In this document: positions 12,259 to 21,613 of the stretch, piece after piece
How positions within the stretch are numbered: position 1 is the first letter of the stretch
Layout: each line of letters opens with the position of its first letter
IMG/VR virus record: IMGVR_UViG_3300033388_002837
Span: 1 to 42,019 of that record
Direction: 5' to 3' (one strand)
Source: a virus
Length of the DNA stretch: 42,019 bases
Position numbers and translations under genes: made by a program
Notes under the pieces: generated by a model
Database searches by the model: none
Told to the model about the DNA's origin: nothing
What the model saw: the letters and a program-made list of their open reading frames with translations, nothing else

Positions 12259-12704
12259 ATTTGATCCAAACATAGCCTTGGAAAAGCATCGCGATGAATC
12301 CAACACCGGCTGTACAACATCCGAAGATTTCCCGCCATTCCATAGAATATGCTCCCCCGAAATAATATCCACAATACCCAACCCCAGAACAAGAGAAACA
12401 TTCTGTCGTATTGTCCGGGATCTTGACCCATGAACCACGTAATAATCCCGAATAAGTTAATAAAAATTGAAGTCCATGCGGCAATTGCTAATTCGTCACA
12501 ATCTCCAAACCTGATAATGACACCCGTGACAATCATCCCAACGACACCCGCAGATACATAATAGGGCTGATCCCCCATGAGAGATGAAGCAGCACTATGG
12601 TAGATAACAGGAATCAAGAACAGCAAAGCCACCACGGTCTTGTGTTTGGTTGATTGGTTGGCCCCCAAGATGAGGGCCATTATTGTTAAGATATCAATGG
12701 TCAC
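12246..12704 (-). CDS. Polytopic membrane protein (152 aa)
   Basis: Four hydrophobic segments are visible: residues 3-14 plus 22-40 (TVVALLFLIPVIYHSAA), 48-65 (SAGVVGMIVTGVIIRFG), 72-92 (IAAWTSIFINLFGIITWF) and 100-115 (MFLLFWGWVLWILF). The C-terminal 35 residues are less hydrophobic and Cys/Arg-containing. The GTG start at 12704 overlaps the stop of the Lys-rich gene (GTGA). Similar small polytopic proteins sit next to lysis genes in several podoviruses. Function unknown. Confidence 0.55.
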   Translation of the reverse strand: MTIDILTIMALILGANQSTKHKTVVALLFLIPVIYHSAASSLMGDQPYYVSAGVVGMIVTGVIIRFGDCDELAIAAWTSIFINLFGIITWFMGQDPGQYDRMFLLFWGWVLWILFRGSIFYGMAGNLRMLYSRCWIHRDAFPRLCLDQIWIV

Positions 12705-12805
12705 GTTTTTTTATTCTTGGCCTTTGCCTTGGGTTTCTTCTTTTCAGAAACTACAATCGGTTTCTTCTTTATAACACGTTTTCTGCCTTTTCCGCCAGCT
12801 GGCAT
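12701..12805 (-). CDS. Lys-rich micro-protein (34 aa)
   Basis: ATG 12805 follows AAGGTGAC, and the stop overlaps the next gene's GTG. Nearly half of the residues are Lys or Arg (GGKGRKRVIKKKP and EKKKPKAKAKNKKT), so it must bind nucleic acid, phospholipid or another polyanion. It lies between the tailspike and membrane-protein genes in the late operon. It could be a DNA-condensing virion peptide or a lysis helper. Nothing in the sequence decides. Confidence 0.5.
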   Translation of the reverse strand: MPAGGKGRKRVIKKKPIVVSEKKKPKAKAKNKKT

Positions 12806-12822
12806 GTTGTCACCTTTTATCC

Positions 12823-15021
12823 TTATGGGGTATATTCGTAAATTCCAGAATGTATAAAATCCGTTGCTTGCTGTTTTGTGCTAAAATACGCAATTTGAAA
12901 ATCAGCAATTTGAATGGTAGCTGATCCCCCACCCAATGTCCTGAACGCAGGAGCCAACCCCACTATTTCACCCGCGCTCCTCATATCAATCATTGCAACA
13001 GTAGTCACCCACTCATCCACAGCACCTATTCTGATCGCATTAAGCTGGTTTGATGCTAACCCATCCCAGATGTATGCGTCGAATATCTCATCTGCGCCGG
13101 AAATGACTTTTACTGCTATGGTTGACACAACCCACATAGCTCCTGCAGGGATAGTAGCCCCTATGGTGCCGTCAAATATCTGGGCATTAGCGGGTATTAT
13201 CAACTGGGAACAATCATCATAAAGTAATCCCCCGCCGAGTACGGTTGTTGTAGATACTGTGTTTGAGCCTACAAAAGTATGTGCTGCCCCTTCATAGGCA
13301 TACGCCAGGGATGTCCTGCTGGTAGCCTGAGATTTTACGCTGCGGTGCGCCATTCGTAACGACATAGCCTCGCCCGTAACATATGGTCCTATTGCGGCCG
13401 GAGCAGTATGCGACCATTCATCCACTAATTTACAAAAAAATCCAGATGGATTATAAAGCTGAAGTGACGAAGCATCCTCTTTTACCATATGATACGCACC
13501 CGAAGAAGCATCTATTCTGCAATCTCTTGCCACGACATCAGTGTCCCCGGCAAGATCAACGTCTTTTAGATAAGACCCGGCTATCACTACATTTTTAGCA
13601 TTATTTAATCTTATATCCCTCGGTGTGTACGCTACCGAATCGATGGTCACTGATGCAGATGTGGCGTTATTTTCAAACCACACGTTCCTTAATTCAAAAG
13701 GAGGGCTATTTACTATTGACCCTAGCCCATCCACGAATACCCCAAAACCCGGATTAGACTCGAATAGGCAATCCGTCAAAGTTGTCTGACCGTATCCATC
13801 TGTACTATCCTTTAGATAAAAAGCAGCTAACTCCATCTCCTGAAACTGACAACGCTCTAATCTGTCAGCGCCTACGTGCATTATCCCCCCAGAGCTATCG
13901 GTTGCGTGGTACCCAAAATCAAGGCGGGAGAAATGAGCATTAGTCAGGCTGTTGCCAATGTTACCAGACTGTTTTTGTAAACCGTACGTGTTCGCCCCAG
14001 GCACACCTCCTCGAAATGTTATGTTGTCAAATATCCATCTCCCAGCAAGTTCAGGGATACCCCCATCATCATTCATCGTTACGCATCCAGCCCCAGGAGT
14101 ATCAACCGCGTCAAACGTCAAGTCACTTATTTTGTAAAAATCCCAATCTCCATAGGGCACAGAATGTCTGCCAAGCCGCAAGGCAAACCCATCCTCCGAA
14201 ACTGCGTTAAACGGCTTTAATATTGTCGACGAGCCTTGCCCCTGAAGTTCATAGTCGTTTAGCAATACATTTAATCTGTATTCCCCGGTAGGAATCACAA
14301 ACCGAGTGCCGTTTTCAAGAGTCGCCACACCCGCTAAAAACGCAGCAGAATCATTTGTTATGTCATCACCTTTCATGCCTGACATTTTCGCCGTAAGCGG
14401 GATGCTTCGAATGACCATCCAACGGCCAGTATCAACTGATGAAACTTTTATGATATTAATGCCATCATCTGCTGCTATGCTCGATGCGTCCCAGTAAAAA
14501 TCGTTACCACCGCCATCAGCTATAACATGATATCCATCAACGGTTGTCCTATCCCCATCTTTGGCCCCGCTAAATAACCTGAGTGCGGCGATGTTCGGCA
14601 CGCCTTGCAATATGGTTATATTTTCGGAATTATCACCTGATAAGTTTGTGTTTTCGGGAACGTAATAATATTGAGTACCTGTAGAGGATACTATTTTTAG
14701 CGAGTAGTCCCCATCAACCATAATCGTGATAGGGGATCCGTTATAAAGAGGATACCCACCAGCCGATGTGCTAAGAGGCTGAGAAACCTGCACAGTAGAC
14801 CCATTTTCCTGTAAAACACTTATCTGTTTCTGATTAATTTGAATCTCGGGATCAAGGTCAACTTCCCCTACATATACCTTAGCATTTGATAGGGCTCTCG
14901 AACTCCCAGGATTACCGAAATACTGCGGTGCAAGCTCCACAACATTGAGCGCAAATGAGTTCGATGCGAGGAGGGCGGTTGATAAAAGTATAAACGTGAA
15001 TAGTTTGAGTTTTTTTAGCAT
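12823..15021 (-). CDS. Tailspike with P22-type head-binding domain and predicted signal peptide (732 aa)
   Basis: Residues 1-24 look like a Sec signal peptide: KKLK, hydrophobic core LFTFILLSTALLA, then SNSFA. Residues 25-125 match the P22 tailspike head-binding domain (ALSNAKVYVGEVDLDPE, QVSQPLSTSAGGYPLYNG). A linker with a PNIAALR motif follows, then a long right-handed beta-helix of the pectate-lyase type (about 200-560), and a beta-rich end. Such trimers bind and cleave O-antigen or capsule. It follows the ejection-protein genes and ends the virion block. A signal peptide on a virion tailspike is odd, because assembly is cytoplasmic. ATG 15021 has the SD AAAGGAAT. Confidence 0.85.
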   Translation of the reverse strand: MLKKLKLFTFILLSTALLASNSFALNVVELAPQYFGNPGSSRALSNAKVYVGEVDLDPEIQINQKQISVLQENGSTVQVSQPLSTSAGGYPLYNGSPITIMVDGDYSLKIVSSTGTQYYYVPENTNLSGDNSENITILQGVPNIAALRLFSGAKDGDRTTVDGYHVIADGGGNDFYWDASSIAADDGINIIKVSSVDTGRWMVIRSIPLTAKMSGMKGDDITNDSAAFLAGVATLENGTRFVIPTGEYRLNVLLNDYELQGQGSSTILKPFNAVSEDGFALRLGRHSVPYGDWDFYKISDLTFDAVDTPGAGCVTMNDDGGIPELAGRWIFDNITFRGGVPGANTYGLQKQSGNIGNSLTNAHFSRLDFGYHATDSSGGIMHVGADRLERCQFQEMELAAFYLKDSTDGYGQTTLTDCLFESNPGFGVFVDGLGSIVNSPPFELRNVWFENNATSASVTIDSVAYTPRDIRLNNAKNVVIAGSYLKDVDLAGDTDVVARDCRIDASSGAYHMVKEDASSLQLYNPSGFFCKLVDEWSHTAPAAIGPYVTGEAMSLRMAHRSVKSQATSRTSLAYAYEGAAHTFVGSNTVSTTTVLGGGLLYDDCSQLIIPANAQIFDGTIGATIPAGAMWVVSTIAVKVISGADEIFDAYIWDGLASNQLNAIRIGAVDEWVTTVAMIDMRSAGEIVGLAPAFRTLGGGSATIQIADFQIAYFSTKQQATDFIHSGIYEYTP

Positions 15022-15025
15022 GGGG

Positions 15026-17284
15026 CTATATTCCTTTCAGGGTTGGGAGTTGTGGTGTTTGCGTTTTGTTACTGTCCTTACCAATGGTTTCCCCGGTAAG
15101 ATATCCCATTGCACCAACTACGGCAAGATCCTTTAAAGACTTATCATCAAGAGAGTCTTTCCAACGTTTATATTCCTTGATCTTCTCAAGCATCCTTTCG
15201 GCATCTTTTAGTTTTACTGCTGTGTCAAGATTACCCTTCGCCTTCGCTTTTAACAATCCCCTAAAACGTGGGCTTGCAAGAAATTCATCAGCTGCGATAC
15301 TTCTCTTGGTTCGCTTGGCTGATAAAACAGATCCTATAACCCCGGCTGTTCCTGCGCCTGGGACACCCACTACCGTTCCAATACCTTCTGCTGCTGCCAC
15401 CTTTTTTGCAGTACCGTAAAGTCTGGATGCAAGGTTGTCAGCTTCGTCAAACATGCCAGGAACCGCCGCGATTCTTCCAGTGGTAATCCCACTTTTCCGT
15501 GCTTCTCTAATGCCTCCGATTACGGTGTGCATTAGGTCAAGTCTCTTCATTGCTTCTGGCCCAATCGCATCAGTTAACCTTTTTTTAGATCCCTTGTGCC
15601 TGTTTAGCCCCACCATGAAATCATCAAATCCTGGGATATTCAAAGACCGTTCAGCCCGTGAACCTTGGACAAAAGCATCATTAAGAGATGAAACAACAAT
15701 TGATTTCTTTATTTCTGGCCCAACTTCTGTTGGGATATTATCCATTAAATCATCAAACTGTTTTGTATTACCGTTTTGTAGTCCTAACATTGCCGGACGA
15801 CCTTTCGCAGTAACAGAACCGGCGAGGTCTTTGCCTATTACCTTTACCAACTGCTTTTCTATTGTTTTGCGACTTACAATAAGTTGTGATGCTGTGTTAT
15901 ACAAGTCTCCGATTCCCTGACCTTCAGCAACAAGTTGTTGGTCTTTTCTAAGGGATTTGTATAGCTGCTTAAGTGCTCCTTCGTCTGCGTCACGGAATGG
16001 CCCAGAGTTATCCTTAAGAGCTTTCCCGATTTGCTTACGGTACTTGTCGAGCCTTGCGTATGTCGGTTTTGTTTTTGGACCTAAATTCTTGAGAAGCCCG
16101 GCCTCTTTTGTGCCAAGGTATTTTGCTCCTCCAAGATCCGTTGCCATCTCATTAATAAGACCGATTGTGTTGTTTGCTGAAACCTTCAATCCCTTCGGTA
16201 TCTTTGCACCCACGGCTGTATATGCCTCGTCTGCTTTCATTTCTAAGTCATTAATAACAGATTTTGAAGAGTCTCTAAACCTATCAGAAAGAGAGGACTT
16301 ATCAATCTCTCCACCAAACTCAACAATCAACTCATCGGCTTTTTTTGACAGATCTCCTATCAATCCTTTTTCTCTGGCTGCAAGTTGCGATCCCGGAATG
16401 GATTTAAGCCCCTGTTCGACTGCCACGAATGTAGGGTTCTGCGAAGAGTGAGAGGCAAGCATTTGATCAGCCACCCCAAGTTCTTCTGCTGCCTCGATAA
16501 TCTCTTTTGATGGTTTAACATCTTCTGCGATATCAGCAGCTTTCTTCCCTGGACGGACTCTTGTTGTTGCGGCAGTTCCAATTTCTCCAGCAGATTCGAC
16601 CATGCCTGATTCAAGTATATTTTCAGGCAGCACATCTTTAAGTTCGTCAAGTTCTATTCCGGATCTCTTTAGCCCTGTTCTTATTTCGGGCATTAGGTTG
16701 CCTAACTTATCATAAAGTGCGCCTATGTTTTTCCCTTTAAGCATTTTCCCAAGCGCCATTTTTTTAGCGAGTCTGGTCCCTTTTAATCCAAGGATTTCAG
16801 GAATTGCGCCGAGCATGGTTTTAGCCGCAGCCCCTCCAAAAGGCCCCGCTATATCATACCCTATATCTCCAACGCCCTCAGAAACTTTACCGGCAAGCCC
16901 AACAACAGGCGCTAATGTTTCCCCAACAGCTTGCCCTACCACCGCCCCGCCCCTTGTTCTCGGTTGGTATGTCATTCCCTCCTGAACCTGCTTAACGGTT
17001 TCGGCTCCTGCTTCTGGTCCTGAAGTTATTGTCTTGGCTATCCCGGCAATTCCAGATACAGGTTCAGCTATTACTCCGGTTGCCATGGTTGCGGCGAGTT
17101 CTCCGGTCCCCATGATGTAATCTAATATTCCAGGTTCATCAAGATCAGTGGGTTCAATCGGTTGGCCTGTAAGAGTTGATATTTCATCGCCGATGCGCTG
17201 CGGAGGTTGTTCAACTCCACCGAACCTTGATGCCGGCAAAGAATCTGTCCCGTTAACAGGGATTCCACCAAATTTAGATGTCAT
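15026..17284 (-). CDS. DNA ejection protein, P22 gp16-like (752 aa)
   Basis: A large, Ala/Gly/Lys-rich protein with no enzyme motif, in the P22 gp16 position (between gp20-like and tailspike). The N-terminal 150 residues include hydrophobic glycine-rich helices (ELAATMATGVIAEPVSGIAGI, VVGLAGKVSEGVGDIG) able to insert in membrane. The middle is helical, and residues near 600-660 have another Gly/Ala-rich segment (EGIGTVVGVPGAGTAGVIG). P22 gp16 leaves the virion and helps DNA cross the host envelope. The stop of the gp20-like gene overlaps its ATG (ATGA). Confidence 0.7.
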   Translation of the reverse strand: MTSKFGGIPVNGTDSLPASRFGGVEQPPQRIGDEISTLTGQPIEPTDLDEPGILDYIMGTGELAATMATGVIAEPVSGIAGIAKTITSGPEAGAETVKQVQEGMTYQPRTRGGAVVGQAVGETLAPVVGLAGKVSEGVGDIGYDIAGPFGGAAAKTMLGAIPEILGLKGTRLAKKMALGKMLKGKNIGALYDKLGNLMPEIRTGLKRSGIELDELKDVLPENILESGMVESAGEIGTAATTRVRPGKKAADIAEDVKPSKEIIEAAEELGVADQMLASHSSQNPTFVAVEQGLKSIPGSQLAAREKGLIGDLSKKADELIVEFGGEIDKSSLSDRFRDSSKSVINDLEMKADEAYTAVGAKIPKGLKVSANNTIGLINEMATDLGGAKYLGTKEAGLLKNLGPKTKPTYARLDKYRKQIGKALKDNSGPFRDADEGALKQLYKSLRKDQQLVAEGQGIGDLYNTASQLIVSRKTIEKQLVKVIGKDLAGSVTAKGRPAMLGLQNGNTKQFDDLMDNIPTEVGPEIKKSIVVSSLNDAFVQGSRAERSLNIPGFDDFMVGLNRHKGSKKRLTDAIGPEAMKRLDLMHTVIGGIREARKSGITTGRIAAVPGMFDEADNLASRLYGTAKKVAAAEGIGTVVGVPGAGTAGVIGSVLSAKRTKRSIAADEFLASPRFRGLLKAKAKGNLDTAVKLKDAERMLEKIKEYKRWKDSLDDKSLKDLAVVGAMGYLTGETIGKDSNKTQTPQLPTLKGI

Positions 17285-18528
17285 AATGGTTTCCTAAAGA
17301 GTACGCCGTTTTCAAGATAGGCTGTCCCAGGCGCAAGGCGGTTAAAATCCTCTTGTGTTGTTATTTCTTGGGGCACTTTTGTTTTAGGCTGTTGACGTTC
17401 TCCTTTGCCTGATATTACTTTCTTCATTATTGCTAATCGCGGTTTAAGAGCCTTTGTTTGAGCCTTTATCCATGCATCCAATGCCCTTGGTGACATGGTT
17501 GGGTGCATTGCCTCCACCTCTGCCTCGTGCGCCTTGTCTGTCATCCCTCCACCCCTCATAACGGAGGCTATCTCCATAAGCGCATCGTTGCGTAATGCCA
17601 TATATTCCACAAAATCAGGATCGTTCACATTTTCTTTGTGAAACTTTTGCATTCCACCAATTGCTCTAATGTTGCTAAAATCAACTTTTTTCCCGGCATC
17701 AACAACGTGCTGCATGATATCGGGTAATACCTCGGCTGTCATTGTTTTCTGTCTAAAGGCAGGGTTTTTTGATAATGCGTAATCCGCTGTGGCTGATCTG
17801 ATATCCAGGTCTGGATTTAACTCTTTCGCGCCTGAGACTATCTTGTTATAGGTGTTTCCCCTCTTGGGGAGTTGTGATGCGTCAATTTCCCCATTAGCAA
17901 GCATTGTGGCAAGCCTTAACTCATGTTCTGAAAGTCTGCTTTCATCGGCTACAATCTTGAGTTTTGCGAAATCAGGATGTTTTAAGCCATATTCATAATT
18001 CCTTATCTCTGCGGTTGTTTCGGCTTTCATTGTTTTATCGGCTTTCATCCAATCCTTGAAAGATCCTTTAAAATCATCTTTTAGCCTTGCATATTCAAAG
18101 TTTTTAATATCGGCAGTTCTGGTGTCCTTGGCCTCCGGGGTGACCATACCCTTCTTGACTTTTCCGTACAGATCGGGGTTAATTGACAACAAGTCCCGAC
18201 CTGCATCAGCGTCACCGCCTATCATTAGCCCTGACAATTCTTCTTCTCGTTGCCCTCTTTTATTATCATCTTCAAGGCCCTGTTTCTTCCGAACCGCAAA
18301 GTATAGTTCAGGGTTTTCTTTAAATAATTCTTCAAGGTCTTCATCTTTCCCGCTTTGCATAGCGATCGCCATAAGACCTCTAACCTCCGCGACCTTCTCA
18401 GACGCCCTCTTCATCGCATCTTTTTTCCGCTTAATCTCCCCGCCCTGCCTGATGGATTCGCCCCAACTCGCCATCCCACTTGAGAGATCCCCGCCGGGCT
18501 GGACGTAAAAATCACTTGCTCTCGCCAT
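17281..18528 (-). CDS. DNA ejection protein, P22 gp20-like (415 aa)
   Basis: An almost completely helical, charged protein. The N-terminal SWGESIRQGGEIKRKKDAMK and a coiled-coil region are typical of podovirus ejection proteins. Position (after gp7-like, before gp16-like) and length agree with P22 gp20. In P22 it exits the virion with gp7 and gp16 to build the channel for DNA entry. The C-terminal 60 residues are polar with a short TTQEDFNRLAPGTAYLENG module that recurs widely in phage structural proteins. Start ATG 18528 lies inside the end of the Pro/Gln-rich gene. Confidence 0.7.
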   Translation of the reverse strand: MARASDFYVQPGGDLSSGMASWGESIRQGGEIKRKKDAMKRASEKVAEVRGLMAIAMQSGKDEDLEELFKENPELYFAVRKKQGLEDDNKRGQREEELSGLMIGGDADAGRDLLSINPDLYGKVKKGMVTPEAKDTRTADIKNFEYARLKDDFKGSFKDWMKADKTMKAETTAEIRNYEYGLKHPDFAKLKIVADESRLSEHELRLATMLANGEIDASQLPKRGNTYNKIVSGAKELNPDLDIRSATADYALSKNPAFRQKTMTAEVLPDIMQHVVDAGKKVDFSNIRAIGGMQKFHKENVNDPDFVEYMALRNDALMEIASVMRGGGMTDKAHEAEVEAMHPTMSPRALDAWIKAQTKALKPRLAIMKKVISGKGERQQPKTKVPQEITTQEDFNRLAPGTAYLENGVLFRKPL

Positions 18529-18736
18529 TGGTTTCCTCCAGATATTTAGCGTGGTAGATTTCGGCTAAGATGTTCCAAATGTCACCACCTTGGGGTTTCT
18601 GTTGGGGTTGCATAGGTTGCCCCTGAGGAACTTGGGGTTGTCGCTGTGGTTGCATCCCCGGTCTTTGTGGTTGGGTAACGGGGTTGACTGCCCCCGGTGG
18701 AAGTCCTATTCCTGGAAGTCCTATATTATTAACCAT
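18512..18736 (-). CDS. Pro/Gln-rich small virion protein (74 aa)
   Basis: Residues 10-50 consist of Pro/Gln/Gly repeats (PVTQPQRPGMQPQRQPQ, QGQPMQPQQKPQGG), followed by a helix (DIWNILAEIYHAKYLEE). It overlaps the next gene by 17 bases and the previous by 8, so it is translated within the ejection-protein block. It is likely a small ejection-complex component or linker. No named family. Low complexity makes homology hard to judge. Confidence 0.6.
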   Translation of the reverse strand: MVNNIGLPGIGLPPGAVNPVTQPQRPGMQPQRQPQVPQGQPMQPQQKPQGGDIWNILAEIYHAKYLEETNGESK

Positions 18737-20270
18737 GAGTAATTCCTATTTTTGGGTAAAGAACAAACATAAACATATCTCGCATTATAACAGCTTCCGG
18801 GAACTTTCGGTAGACTTCATCAGCCATGCAGCCGAATGATTCACCGACCATGCCCATTTTGTTTGCGACTATGTTCCAATCCCATCGGTAAAGATTCAGG
18901 CCGTTTGATTCGCCTATCTTTTTGATGTTCTTTTTGAGGCGGCGGTCGGAGAACCAACCTGTATTGGATATCATCTCCCCAATGCCCTGGAGAGCTCCGG
19001 ACTGATAAACGTCTGTGCCAAGTTTCAGACCACCCATAATGTTATCAATCATTTGCTGTTTCTCGGCTTCTTCTCGCTGCTGTGCCGCGGTTCTTCCGGC
19101 TGCTAATGTTTCGCCCGTAGAAGACATGCCCTCTGCAATTTGCGGTGCGTAACTTCCAAGCCCGGTTAACGTGCCGAGCCTAGACATTCTTTGGTTGTAA
19201 GAATCAAGCAAAGCCTTGCGCTCAAGTTGTGCATTGTAATCGTACAGAGCCTCGTTAACATTGCCCGAGCGCAATCCACCAGTTGCGCCAGCGCTTCTTA
19301 ATATCGCTTCTTCCCCTGCCTCACGGCCACCCATGATTGATTTATAAAGTGGTGATGCTATTGTTTGGTCGATAAAGTCTTGTTGGGTCCCTGTTCCTCC
19401 AGGTAGACCAAGGCCACCTGCCATGGCTTCTGTGGCACCGGTTCTGATAGCAGATCTCGAAGCATCTTGCTCCATTAAGAAATTGGTGGCGTCCTGTTTC
19501 CAAAATGCTTGCTCTTCCGCAGGAGATCCCTGAAACCCACCAGATGCACCCGCGCCGAACATTTCTTCCATTTGTCCCATAGTCATTCCCTCCATCCCAG
19601 GCGAACCCGCAATCCCTGACAGCCCACGGTCCTCACCAGATGGGCCGTGGGTTACAGATTGATTCGGATCATTATATATTTGGTTTATAGTTAGCCCATT
19701 TTGCTCCATAAATTTCTGCGCCTCAGGTGCAGAAATTCCGAAGTCGTTCATTACTTTTTTTTCAAGGGCCTTTGTTCGGTCATAGTTGAATTTCAGGGAC
19801 TTGCCGAACGCTTGGAGAGGGCTGCCCATTCCCCCACCCATTAACGGTTTCCCGAACATATCAAAACCAAACTTAGCAAGTCCCGGCAGACTCTTGTAAT
19901 CGTATGGCGCTTCCGGACCCTGGTATGGCGTGGTTGTTGTGCCTACATTCTGGACTCGCTGTGCTTGATCATACTCAATATCGAAATTCTTAACGTAATC
20001 ACGATATTGGTCGATCATCGAACTGGGCACGCTTTGTGGAGCCCCGCCCATCATGGCCTGATCGTATCCCAGGCCACCACCGCCGCCCTCACCAATCCCC
20101 CCGAACCCTAAGTCACTGTCGGTGTTTTGATATCCACCAAACCTGCTAAAGTCGCCAACTGGTGTAGTATTGCTCCTGTCAGATTTCGTGTTGCCACTGT
20201 CTGACGTTTGCCTACCAGAGTGGGAATCTCTCCCAGATTCACGGTCGGCTTTTTGTTGTTCTCTGCCCAT
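18729..20270 (-). CDS. Ejection protein with C-terminal S74-type chaperone domain (513 aa)
   Basis: The N-terminal 75 residues are Ser/Gly/Asp-rich. The centre is helical, with the ejection-protein motif TGGLRSGNVNEALYDYN around residue 330. From about residue 440 to 500 lies WFSDRRLKKNIKKIG, then LNLYRWDWN, then CMADEVYRKFPEAV, the pattern of intramolecular-chaperone (Peptidase S74-like) domains that trimerise fibres and self-cleave before the Ser of SDxRLK. The P22 gp7 position fits. Such domains also occur at the ends of other podovirus ejection proteins. ATG 20270 with GGAG upstream. Confidence 0.7.
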   Translation of the reverse strand: MGREQQKADRESGRDSHSGRQTSDSGNTKSDRSNTTPVGDFSRFGGYQNTDSDLGFGGIGEGGGGGLGYDQAMMGGAPQSVPSSMIDQYRDYVKNFDIEYDQAQRVQNVGTTTTPYQGPEAPYDYKSLPGLAKFGFDMFGKPLMGGGMGSPLQAFGKSLKFNYDRTKALEKKVMNDFGISAPEAQKFMEQNGLTINQIYNDPNQSVTHGPSGEDRGLSGIAGSPGMEGMTMGQMEEMFGAGASGGFQGSPAEEQAFWKQDATNFLMEQDASRSAIRTGATEAMAGGLGLPGGTGTQQDFIDQTIASPLYKSIMGGREAGEEAILRSAGATGGLRSGNVNEALYDYNAQLERKALLDSYNQRMSRLGTLTGLGSYAPQIAEGMSSTGETLAAGRTAAQQREEAEKQQMIDNIMGGLKLGTDVYQSGALQGIGEMISNTGWFSDRRLKKNIKKIGESNGLNLYRWDWNIVANKMGMVGESFGCMADEVYRKFPEAVIMRDMFMFVLYPKIGITHG

Positions 20271-20278
20271 TCGATCTC

Positions 20279-21613
20279 CTATTTTCCGAAAACTCGACCC
20301 TGGCCTTTTATGCCGAAATCAATAAGCCCGGTCAAATCATCTTGTATCAAAGCCTCCATGTAATCGCCACCAGCCCCGCTCAACTCAAAGATTGCCTCTG
20401 ATTCTTTAATCGTCCACCTTCCAGCCGTGCCGTTGTTCCCTGCCGGGGCTTTGTCGCTATATTCGAGGTTAAACATATCTGCACGCATATCGCCGTTAGT
20501 TCGCCATACGGTGCGGGAGAACACTTCACCCTCCTCAATTGTCCGAATCACTACCCCGTTGTCCAACGCCGCAATGCCTCCAAACTTCCCATCATCTCCA
20601 GCCGAGGCATGAATCATGGACGGTAACAGCCGCGTCACCTGATATAATGATTCAGGACCGGTTGTTGGAGGGATTATTTTAAACGACACCGGCGTTACAG
20701 ACCCGTCGACGGCCATGTTTCTAACCACAGACTGTATGGCATCTCCGATAGCGTAATTCCTATCGGCTGGCCTGTTTAGCGTAACGGCGTTAACAACAAT
20801 GGCCCTAATAACAAACGGGAGTTCAATGTTGTCGTAGCCGTTCCTCAGCTCAATGATGTCCCCGACAGAGAGCCCGGCCGCACTCACAACATTTATAGTA
20901 ATGTCCTGAGATGTAACCCCAACAGCTAATGTGGTTGCTGCTACGTCGTCCAGTTGGAAATATTTATTTATAGGGGATTTATGCACCAGCCCGTCAGTTA
21001 CATTTAACGCACCTTCAAAACTTGTGATATCCTCGACTAAACCGCTTTGTTCCCCTACCGCCTGTAACCGCGAAACCCCAAAACGGTACTTAGTGATGTA
21101 GAAATTAGATATCGATATCTGGTCGGTTGTGTGGAATCGAATCAAGATTCCGTTCGCGCCGGTTGTAGGAGGTAGCGCAAAGCCCCTTGAGGGATATTTT
21201 TCGTTATCGGTGGATTCGTCCACCACCTGTGTTAGTATGTCCCCTGAATTAAGCAAGAGAATTTCGGTATTCGAGAGCTCACTGGCCAGTGATCCCAACC
21301 CGATAAACGTGGAGCCCAGTGACCCCTCAAAATGAAATAGGATCTCTTTGGGATCGTTTATCGTATCATCAACTATTGCGGAGTGTAGGTTATCGAAGGG
21401 GTCTGTTATGTTTCCGGAAAAATTCCCTATGTCCGACAATGCCACATCGATATCTTTTGCATACACCCGGTCGCCGTTCGTAGGCACAGGATGCTGCACA
21501 TCCACAGCCGACCCGTCAGGGTTTTTTAATTCGATAGGGACATTACTATTATCTGTCAGGTCAACAACTTTATCGTCCTCATCGGATATGATTGTCTGCC
21601 TAATTAATGTCAT
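20279..21613 (-). CDS. Tail/virion structural protein (444 aa)
   Basis: Start ATG 21613 overlaps the preceding stop (TAATG). Beta-rich, with a repeated module typical of tail and neck proteins: ITINVVSAAGLSVGDIIELR near residue 240, then a C-terminal section TVWRTNGDMRADMFNLEYSD and GRWTIKESEAIFELSGAG, ending DLTGLIDFGIKGQGRVFGK. That C-terminal pattern is shared by structural proteins of many myo-, sipho- and podoviruses. It occupies the P22 tail-needle/gp14 region. It is probably part of the tail machine, but its exact role is not settled. Confidence 0.6.
   Translation of the reverse strand: MTLIRQTIISDEDDKVVDLTDNSNVPIELKNPDGSAVDVQHPVPTNGDRVYAKDIDVALSDIGNFSGNITDPFDNLHSAIVDDTINDPKEILFHFEGSLGSTFIGLGSLASELSNTEILLLNSGDILTQVVDESTDNEKYPSRGFALPPTTGANGILIRFHTTDQISISNFYITKYRFGVSRLQAVGEQSGLVEDITSFEGALNVTDGLVHKSPINKYFQLDDVAATTLAVGVTSQDITINVVSAAGLSVGDIIELRNGYDNIELPFVIRAIVVNAVTLNRPADRNYAIGDAIQSVVRNMAVDGSVTPVSFKIIPPTTGPESLYQVTRLLPSMIHASAGDDGKFGGIAALDNGVVIRTIEEGEVFSRTVWRTNGDMRADMFNLEYSDKAPAGNNGTAGRWTIKESEAIFELSGAGGDYMEALIQDDLTGLIDFGIKGQGRVFGK

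Noticed and set aside
12080-12484. An overlapping minus-strand frame with a hydrophobic stretch (WREIFGCCTAGVGFIAMLFQG)
   Set aside because: Its ends read as out-of-frame sequence (Gly/Arg-rich after the middle), it has no SD, and it overlaps two genes with better coding signs. A short embedded gene starting near the internal ATG cannot be excluded.
15066-16985. Several long plus-strand frames opposite the gp16-like gene
   Set aside because: They mirror the codon pattern of the minus-strand gene, lack SDs and give low-complexity Ser/Pro/Phe-rich products typical of antisense frames.
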